Assembly (NCBI GenBank): GCA_026874595.1
Contig: CM049312.1
Span: forward strand, 24,421,956-24,485,955
Source: Sipunculus nudus
Lineage: Eukaryota; Annelida; Sipuncula; Golfingiida; Sipunculidae
Reading direction: 5' to 3'
DNA length: 64,000 bases
The notes beneath the pieces are model-generated. The model did not search any database, was not told the DNA's origin, and was given only the letters and a program-made list of their open reading frames with translations. The translations under genes were made by a program, and so were the position numbers. Numbering within the stretch: position 1 is the stretch's first letter; each line of letters opens with the position of its first letter. Below are positions 58,501 to 64,000 of this stretch, piece after piece.

Positions 58501-60567
58501 TTAAAAGGAAAATTGCATTTTTTTTATTTTACAGTTTGAGTCTGTAGTACATATAACTTTCGTAAAAATAATGTACATGAAAATAAAAGTTTTATCCAAT
58601 AATAAATACCAAATAAATCTATCATTTTAGGTGCCGTCGGTGAGATCAAAGTTTGAAATCTTTTTATAATGTACTCTCAAATGTTTGAAAACAAAAATAG
58701 TCTGAGGAGGAATACACATCCAGTACCGCACTCATTGACGAATCATCATCACCCAGTATAATAAATATGGAGTATAGAATTAACAAAGTGCAAACGATAT
58801 GGTGCAGGCATTCACGTCTCTTAAATATAATACTAGTTCATATTCAAATAGGCTATATGTATTCATACATGTGTATGTATATTCGTTTTTTTATACCTAT
58901 TATGGGCATTGTCTGGAATGCGTGCCAGATCCCCTCCAAGATATTTACAAAGAGTGCGGGAATCTTTCCAGTTCCTCTTAGAAGCAATATAGTGATAACA
59001 ATACCCCTTGAAGAAGTGCCAACCAAGGGGACAATCTGAAATGATGTAATATTAACTATCATGAGGAGGTATTTAAAAAAGTTCGCTCTGCGCTTTGGCT
59101 TAGATAAAAGAAGAATATAGATTTTACCGTCATGTATATGTTCATGTAGTGTTTTACTGTTAAATATGATATTAGATTTGCAAATCAAACACGACTAATA
59201 AAGTGTGTCGCAACAGGACGCTTACATTTATTTGGGACTCATGTGCAGGCGTACACTACGTTTCTCTACATCAAATTTAAATACTTGTACTTTGGACAGA
59301 AAAAATGCAGATGGGCCGTTCGCCAACACATCTGTTGGAATATTCCTTTCTCGAGAAAACATCAGATAAATCGTTAAAGGTCGCTGATTAGTAATCTCAC
59401 TTTAATCTAGGTCCAAAGCACAGTCCCATTAGAGTATGTCAAACAATGTTTGTCACAAAATCAATTAACTTTAAGACAAAGCAATTTGATGTCATTTTTG
59501 TCACAAAATTTAAACAACTTACAAAATTCAGGAAATTTAATGCAGGTAAGCATGGTGGTGTTCGCTATCCTATTGCGTCGTATTTTCAGAAGCACCATAA
59601 GTAGTTTAATTTTAATTTAAATTAAATCGAAAATATTACTCGAATGTTTAAAGCTTCCTTCGAACTTGGTTGCTTTGAGATCCCTCAGACCAGTCGGTTC
59701 ACATCCTGACGGTACAATTGATTCTACATCCGAGTCACAGATATAGGTCAAGGTCGAGTTTGTAGAAACTCTCGACCCCCAGGTAACCTCATGCGCATTT
59801 GTAAGTCGTAGATCACCAGCCCTCTCCTAAGTAATTCAACAATAGGCAAGACCTTACACGAGTTCCTTCTTGAAGAAAAACTAAACATTTATTCATTTTA
59901 TCGTACCCGGTAATTTGCTTTTTTATGAGACAGTGAAAGTAATTCTAAGGTCGCATTTAACTATGTTAATGCCCTTTCATTCTCAGATTGAAGCGTACGA
60001 TACTGTGCCTATCGTTCAGTACCCAGCGGAGCTCGTGTCTGCATATCGAATGAGGGGAGATTAGCCACATGACCCTGGTAAGCAAGTTACTAGACATAAC
60101 GAATGAATATGGTGTCATCGTAGAGAATTTACCAATTTTTTTAAATGTCTATACTCCTATGTTCATACTTTATAATGGCTATTCAGTGTGAGTCAAGCAA
60201 CGTGAAATCTCTTTATATTCGGTCATGGATATGACCTTAATAGATGGTGATTGGATTTAGCTGAAATCTTAAAGGGTTCTATGTAATAGATTGGGCAACA
60301 GATACTCATAAATGTTTAAAAGCAAGGGAAGAGAAAGGACTTAATAATTTTTATCAAAAGCAGCTTATGTTTTATGATAAAACTCAGACAAATATAAAGT
60401 ATTAAGTACGCTGCATAATTCTCGTCTGGTAATAATATTTGGTTTGAAATTAATTTTAATAATATGACGCTGAACACTTTCTAGTTTTATATTCTTATCG
60501 TACAAAACACTCTTACCGCTTCAGCCCGCACCGTAAGCAACGAAAGTATCGTCCACATGGGAATCAT
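52356..60567 (-). CDS. Receptor copy 3: signal peptide, C-type lectin, SRCR-like, EGF-like x3, TM
   Basis: Multi-exon minus-strand gene assembled from 13 exons: 60517-60567, 59640-59826, 58897-59035, 58308-58398, 57465-57609, 56994-57121, 56696-56876, 56057-56166, 55787-55925, 54944-55073, 54533-54667, 52727-52864 and 52356-52545. Every boundary has GT/AG and every phase agrees except across the tenth, which is shifted. That exon is phase 1-1 and can be skipped, giving about 544 residues to the end of the membrane span. Predicted type I membrane protein. The lectin domain has EPN and WND motifs, which in the family indicate calcium-dependent binding of mannose-type sugars; SRCR and EGF-like modules are typical of scavenger and adhesion receptors. 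A pattern-recognition role is inference. The 3' end is unresolved. A live gene with one alternative exon, or a young pseudogene, are both possible. Confidence 0.78.
52727..52864 (-). CDS. Copy 3 exon 12: EGF-like 3
   Basis: 138 nt, phase 1-1. DCASGFWGNDCSNRCGRC, ENISCDRDDGSCPDNMCY, HGYTGPMCDKG. Eight cysteines in the multiple-EGF (laminin/MEGF-like) spacing. Acceptor CAATAG, donor GTAAAA. Confidence 0.85.
53146..54125 (+). pseudogene. LINE fragment (Tx1/L1-like reverse transcriptase, 3' half)
   Basis: Begins at the catalytic strand RYAYDTVLILTGSHRSV (YADD altered to YAYD), continues LLTFTDFKEISGLKL, then in shifting frames IKLLGINIYPNWGK, INYKEILSKMKVIVN and TLSGRITIINL. After further sequence it ends with a Cys-rich knuckle, CPLCSKTKETYGQLYFECK. 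This order fits the C-terminal half of Tx1/L1-type LINE ORF2. A long A-run (53111-53132) lies immediately upstream. Inserted in the intron between EGF-like exons 2 and 3 of copy 3. Inactive. Confidence 0.78.
54533..54667 (-). CDS. Copy 3 exon 11: EGF-like 2
   Basis: 135 nt, phase 1-1. ECQPGKWGPNCLNTCESC, LGSACDRKNGTCLSGDCRPG, YAGTTCKG. Intact; Trp is encoded by TGG where copies 1 and 2 have TAG. Confidence 0.86.
54944..55073 (-). pseudogene. Copy 3 exon 10: EGF-like 1, frameshifted
   Basis: 130 nt, starting in phase 1: ACSPGRWGKACTESQAIC, ATVPCNHLTGEWTL and then TGA. The downstream part, CETGLMGERCDAG, is in another frame, consistent with a deletion of several bases near TGE when set against copy 1 (TTGDCPEGLCK). 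Two cysteines are also missing. Skipping would keep the frame. Confidence 0.75.
55258..55580 (+). mobile_element. tRNA-derived SINE, full head
   Basis: Head GGCTGAGCGGTAAAACGC (A box) and CCCGGATTCGATCCA (B box) from 55262, body with 'ggcccgtccacgg' and 'ttctccggcttcatcc', end near 'cagtcagtcattgtttc'. A different family from the SINE at 39515. A truncated relative lies at 30331. Confidence 0.75.
55787..55925 (-). CDS. Copy 3 exon 9: linker
   Basis: 139 nt, phase 0 to 1. TKSRSMDHSGDISRDLYTSC, KDHICPKVDTPSQVSKVF, SDGASHEQ. Two cysteines. A hydrophilic spacer between the SRCR-like and EGF-like parts. Acceptor ACCCAG, donor GTGAGA. Confidence 0.75.
56057..56166 (-). CDS. Copy 3 exon 8: SRCR-like c
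   Basis: 110 nt, phase 1 to 0. GWVSLAELRCPSESLTQCFR, HGESEILCRDRKLYCST. Position and cysteine pattern fit the second half of an SRCR-like domain begun by exon 7. Acceptor TTTCACAG, donor GTGGGT. Confidence 0.78.
56696..56876 (-). CDS. Copy 3 exon 7: SRCR-like b
   Basis: 181 nt, phase 0 to 1. TLDGQSFHGTTQYQGLLQVW, DEGKWRFVCDMHFGLKET, QVACSQLNGITQPLLIY. G.LQVW..G.WRFVCD...(E)TQVACSQL matches the first half of SRCR domains. Confidence 0.84.
56994..57121 (-). CDS. Copy 3 exon 6: SRCR-like a
   Basis: 128 nt, phase 1 to 0. DRYGYNETRCTGNEARLSDC, SSRSGLCPHDHVVQITCA. CTGNEARLSDC is the classic second-half SRCR signature. It directly follows the lectin domain and precedes a first-half SRCR exon, so it stands without its own first half. 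Confidence 0.84.
57465..57609 (-). CDS. Copy 3 exon 5: C-type lectin, sugar-binding end
   Basis: 145 nt, phase 0 to 1. PKFTKWKLFEPNNGVILNED, CVEVDYETGEWNDDMCSR, TSMCSMRSG. EPN and WND are the calcium and sugar ligands of mannose-type lectins, and the three cysteines fit. Acceptor CTTGTAG, donor GTGAGT. Confidence 0.9.
58308..58398 (-). CDS. Copy 3 exon 4: C-type lectin, middle
   Basis: 91 nt, phase 2 to 0. FVYGLASYDFWILLNDQRKE, GTFEYAFGER. FWILLND replaces the WIGL.D motif. Acceptor TTCCAG, donor GTGAGA. Confidence 0.85.
58897..59035 (-). CDS. Copy 3 exon 3: C-type lectin, start
   Basis: 139 nt, phase 1 to 2. CPLGWHFFKGYCYHYIASKR, NWKDSRTLCKYLGGDLARIP. A textbook long-form start: CP.GW..F...CY, W..SR..C...GGDLA.I. 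Acceptor TTTCAG, donor GTATAA. Confidence 0.88.
59036..59639. other. Copy 3 intron
   Basis: Nothing recognised beyond splice signals at its ends. Confidence 0.5.
59640..59826 (-). CDS. Copy 3 exon 2: two-cysteine module of unknown family
   Basis: 187 nt, phase 0 to 1, acceptor TACTTAG, donor GTAATA. ERAGDLRLTNAHEVTWGSRV, STNSTLTYICDSDVESIV, PSGCEPTGLRDLKATKFEGS. Conserved with copy 1 (DLRL, STLTY.C.SD, Cys). Perhaps a degenerate half sushi module; I do not recognise it with confidence. It joins the signal-peptide exon and the lectin exon in matching phase. Confidence 0.7.
60517..60567 (-). CDS. Copy 3 exon 1: signal peptide
   Basis: 51 nt from ATG 60567 to donor GTAAGA: MIPMWTILSLLTVRAEA, a short hydrophobic leader ending in an AEA-type cleavage context. 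Phase 0 out, which fits exon 2. The only ATG in this frame position upstream of the hydrophobic core. Confidence 0.72.
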
Positions 60568-61857
60568 GATGTTTAGAAAATATCGTGGGAGTCTTCGTAG
60601 GGGGACCCTTTGTTTGGGACGGAGGCCATCATTTATTTGTATTTCCCATAGAGTTCCTCATGTATATCAATAAGTTATTCGCCCCATTGTTTGTTTTTTT
60701 TTTTCATCTCTTCCAGCCAGGTTAGCTGAGGTAAAGTTTACCAGATCACCGTGGATGAGCTGTATATCAGAGTTATTTTACAACCTCGTAAAACTATCTG
60801 ACACTATCCTTAAATAAAGAAAGACGTTATATTTGATTTCCTTTGATAATTACGGACATACAAGATACTTAATGAATTAAAATGACACAAAACGTTGAGA
60901 AGACCAGAGGTGTGAACTGTGGCTTAGGACTTTTTATATTTAATCTTTTTAACCTCGAAGTTTGAGGAAAGCTTTGTCAGATGTAATTAATAACCAGAAA
61001 TTAAAAAAACTAAACTTGATATTATGTACCTACTTTTAGTTAACAAATTATTTCCTTTTTTAACCATTGTACTATTGTCAGTAAATGTATTCCGAATCAT
61101 TAATTGTTATTAAGAGTTTAATAAATAGAATAACACTTTACTATGGATATGTCAGCAAATAAGACAGCTATCTTACATCCACGGATTGTTAAATTTATTC
61201 ATATTTAGTCTTATCTGAATTACTGAATTTTTACATGTTAAAGCATATATTGATGTCGTTTTACAGATAATTTACTTTATAAATTAATCAGTAGATATAA
61301 TATTTATATGATCTGAATATCTGAAAACAGAATCCAAATGCCCATGCAAGAAACAATTAATTCATCTAAAATGATACGCGCACTGCCATTCCGGAACGTC
61401 GTTTTTTTGTTCAGTATATGATTGAAACCGAAGAATAATAAATGCCTCGTGCGTACTAATCTCTGAATATAAATGCGGTGAATGTAGGACACTAGGAAAC
61501 AACTACACAAACTCAAGCTGGTGCTCTCATGTGATTCCTCGCACGAATGGCTCCAGAACTATTTGACCGAAAAGAATTAATGAACCGAAGTACTTTCCTT
61601 TCTTCTCATATCTAGTCTAACTTTAATGAACCTTGCTTAATAGATCACCCGTGAATCTGATACCGAAAATCAGTTTATATAAAAAACCTAGAGAATGGTC
61701 CTTGTGCTGTGAATACGCTATAGAGCAAAAGATCAAATTTTGAAGGAGCTGAACTTATTAAATTTTATTTGACATTAAGAATGGTTTCTTGAATCACCGA
61801 TCATGCATCCAATTCGGTTTGTGTGAACGCGGATTCATGTCCTTCCCACCAGGTCAC
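60568..61857. other. Upstream of copy 3, no gene recognised
   Basis: Should contain the promoter and 5' UTR of copy 3. I see no convincing TATA box or other regulatory motif. A poly-T run lies near 60690. Confidence 0.4.
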
Positions 61858-61942
61858 TTGTCTTCTCTGCAGAGAGAAGTGTCCGTGCAGCCGCTTTCAC
61901 ATACTTGGCACATAATTAAATAGGCGTTTCCTCGACATAAGT
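61858..61942 (-). CDS. Cys-rich exon-like segment, copy a
   Basis: 85 nt between TATACCAG and GTGACC, phase 1 to 2. DLCRGNAYLIMCQVCESGCT, DTSLCREDK. Six cysteines. Not recognised. It may be an exon of a further receptor copy whose other exons lie outside or have been lost. Confidence 0.4.
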
Positions 61943-62208
61943 CTGGTATAAAAAGAGCCCTGAAAATGAGCATACAGACAAAAAAGAGGGAAATAATAAT
62001 ACTGTTATATAGATAGGCATATTAACGGACATGTAAATTTATACTTTATATAGGATACTTGTTTTATTTAATACTAATAATTGCATTATGTTTCCCCAAA
62101 GGTAACGTTCACGGGTTGGGAATCAATACCTTATATTGGTATTTGGACTAAAATAATCACTAATTCGGTTTGTGTGAACGCGGCTTCATGTCCTTTCCAC
62201 CGGGTTAC

Positions 62209-62293
62209 TTATCTTTTCTGCAGAGAGAAGTGTCCGTTCTGCCGCTATCACATGCTTGGCACTTAATTAAATAGACGTTTCCTCGACATAAGT
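62209..62293 (-). CDS. Cys-rich exon-like segment, copy b
   Basis: 85 nt, same phases. DLCRGNVYLIKCQACDSGRT, DTSLCRKDK. Tandem duplicate of copy a, 351 bp away; flanks are also similar (about 61810-61980 and 62160-62330). The splice-like ends are kept in both copies. Confidence 0.4.
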
Positions 62294-62330
62294 CTGGTAT
62301 AAAAAGAACCATGAAAATGTAAAAATAATA

Positions 62331-64000
62331 GCATAATATTTGCTAATCAGTCTTATTTTGTCGCAAACAATTGCACAACTCTGAACATATGATCAACTTT
62401 ACTGTCACATGTTAATTATGTTAACAAAAATATAGGTTCATGGGATTTTCATAGTATGTATTAGCATATTTGTTATCTCTGTCTTAATCTGTCTACAATG
62501 ACAGAGAAAATGTATTTTCTATTAATTTTGCTAAAAGTACGATGCATATCAAGGTCCAACACTTACCAAATATTGACTACCCTTTGATGGTGGATAATTC
62601 GTAGTGCCTCGTGTGACTGGGGCCGGATTCCGGTGTAGCATTTTGAAAGTGCACGCTAGAGTTCCGGTGCAGCATACTTAAAAGGATCGGAACACTTTAA
62701 AGGTCCACGCGTTACTTACCATAATAACGTTTTATTGCATTTACCCACCTTGAGTAACTGTGTTTGATACATCTCCATACGCTCTAAGATCGTCACATAA
62801 AATGTGTCATGACACTCCCTAATGTTTGTGAATATAATTCCTTATGCTACTTACTTAGAGTCTCAATGCTTGTTTCATGTATCTGTATGGCATGCGCTAG
62901 GCATTCTGATTCGTGTTAAGCGCAAACCCTGTGCGCTGCTATGGGAACCGCACTTGCTGAACTCTGGCTTGAAGAGACACAGTACTCGTTGTAGTCTTGA
63001 AATTTCGGGTCGGTTCATGCGCTATGGGAATGATCTTTGGAATGATCGTGAATATAGAAGGCTCTGGGCTTCAGGTAAAAAAAGCTATAAATAGGGGATG
63101 TGTTTAGAGCCGGGAAGGAGGAAAATACCAGCGGACACGGAAGAGTGTAACTCTCTCGTCAGTTTTTTTTGTGGCCTTTTATGATAATTGCAGAACTTAC
63201 AGATAGTCTACGGACTTTGTAACAGATTTTATACGGATTGTCTACAGTCTGCAATTGTAATTATTTCCTGGACTTCACTTTTGGATTACAACAGATTGTG
63301 TTCGAGATTAAATCGGACTATTCTCTGAGAAGATTTAATTCTGAGAAGAACTGTTTACGTGGATAACTTGTGTTAAAGGACTCTAGTTGAGCTGTGAAAG
63401 TTGTTATATCCAGAAATCAAAGCCTAGGATCCGGACTTTGGTGATGTACATTTTTTTATTATTTTTATGTCTTAAATACTGTGTAATTGTATTGATTTCG
63501 TGTATTGTAATGTTAGGATTGTGTAAGAATAAATTATAATTATTTGTTAACAAAAAACACTGACTTCTTTATTCATTCCCCTGGACATTTCACTCTGCCT
63601 ACTCTTGCGGAATTTGATATGTTTTATCTCCGTAACAAAATTTATGCTGATCTCGATTACGTGATATGTTGTTATTAGCTTGAGTGGCCTTTCTGTTGAA
63701 GCAGACTTCTACGCTGGAAAAAAAGTAATTTAAACAATCCTAACAAAGTACACGTCGGAACTTGCATTTTTGTCCTGCGTTACCATACCAACGATTGAAA
63801 ACATGGGAAAACATGAAAACATATGAATACAAATTTTAATGTTTTTTTAATCTAGCAACAATTTGTACAAATCCACGGGTCTACCCTGAAAAATATGAAA
63901 AACTGGGGCTTGTTTAGAGGGGGCGTAACAGGCGTTTACCGACGTGTATTTCCTTTCTTCTCACTGTACGGTCAAATCAACTTGCATTACAGCTAAATAA
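62331..64000. other. Intergenic, possible LTR-like stretch
   Basis: 63101-63637 begins TGTTTAGAGCCGGG, contains AATAAA near 63530 and ends CCGTAACA, as an LTR might, but I see no 5-bp target duplication and no matching second LTR. The plus-strand frame 62822-63094 has no recognised domain. Confidence 0.3.

Noticed and set aside
62822-63094. Plus-strand frame of 90 codons
   Set aside because: No domain or homology within the window. It may be retroelement flank.

Overview
This window is animal nuclear DNA: split exons with GT/AG boundaries, no bacterial gene layout, many microsatellites, several decayed transposon families and tRNA-derived SINEs. The repeats (GIY-YIG Penelope-like element, Tigger-like and hAT-like DNA transposons, Ty3/gypsy and Tx1/L1-like retroelements, SINEs, TGACCT-rich repeats) and the lectin/SRCR/EGF receptor family suggest a lophotrochozoan, most likely a mollusc and perhaps a bivalve. 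That assignment is inference; no species marker is present.

Layout. 1-5691 is a ~373 bp satellite array split by a decayed Tigger/pogo-like transposon (2577-4450). 6957-8078 is a 5'-truncated Penelope-like GIY-YIG element whose two ends carry hammerhead-ribozyme-like motifs in opposite orientation. 9209-9457 is a short inverted-repeat element and 9810-11055 a broken hAT/ZMYM1-like transposase. From 14.9 to 60.6 kb the minus strand holds three paralogous copies of one multi-exon receptor gene. Lying in and between them are a gypsy RT/RNase H fragment (24.2-26.1 kb), a segmental duplication (about 30.96-35.66 kb and 39.50-42.34 kb) that carries a SINE and a 30-bp minisatellite, a ~340 bp satellite (46.06-48.1 kb), a CRE-rich segment (50.0-50.5 kb), and a LINE 3' fragment (53.1-54.1 kb).

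The receptor family is the main content. Copy 3 (52356-60567, minus) can be read exon by exon. It has a signal-peptide exon, a two-cysteine exon I cannot name, a C-type lectin domain in three exons with EPN and WND calcium/sugar motifs, three SRCR-like exons, a linker exon, three EGF-like exons and a transmembrane exon. All twelve splice junctions agree in phase except through one EGF exon that has a frameshift. That exon is flanked by phase-1 introns on both sides, so skipping it restores the frame. The predicted product is a type I membrane receptor. Copy 1 (14894-28573) keeps many exons but lacks others and has a frameshift and a stop. Copy 2 (36449-42954) has several stops, indels and lost splice sites. 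Copies 1 and 2 share the same Trp-to-TAG change in the second EGF exon.

I saw no rRNA genes, functional tRNA genes or CRISPR arrays. Long stretches between the listed features are AT-rich and hold nothing I can identify.
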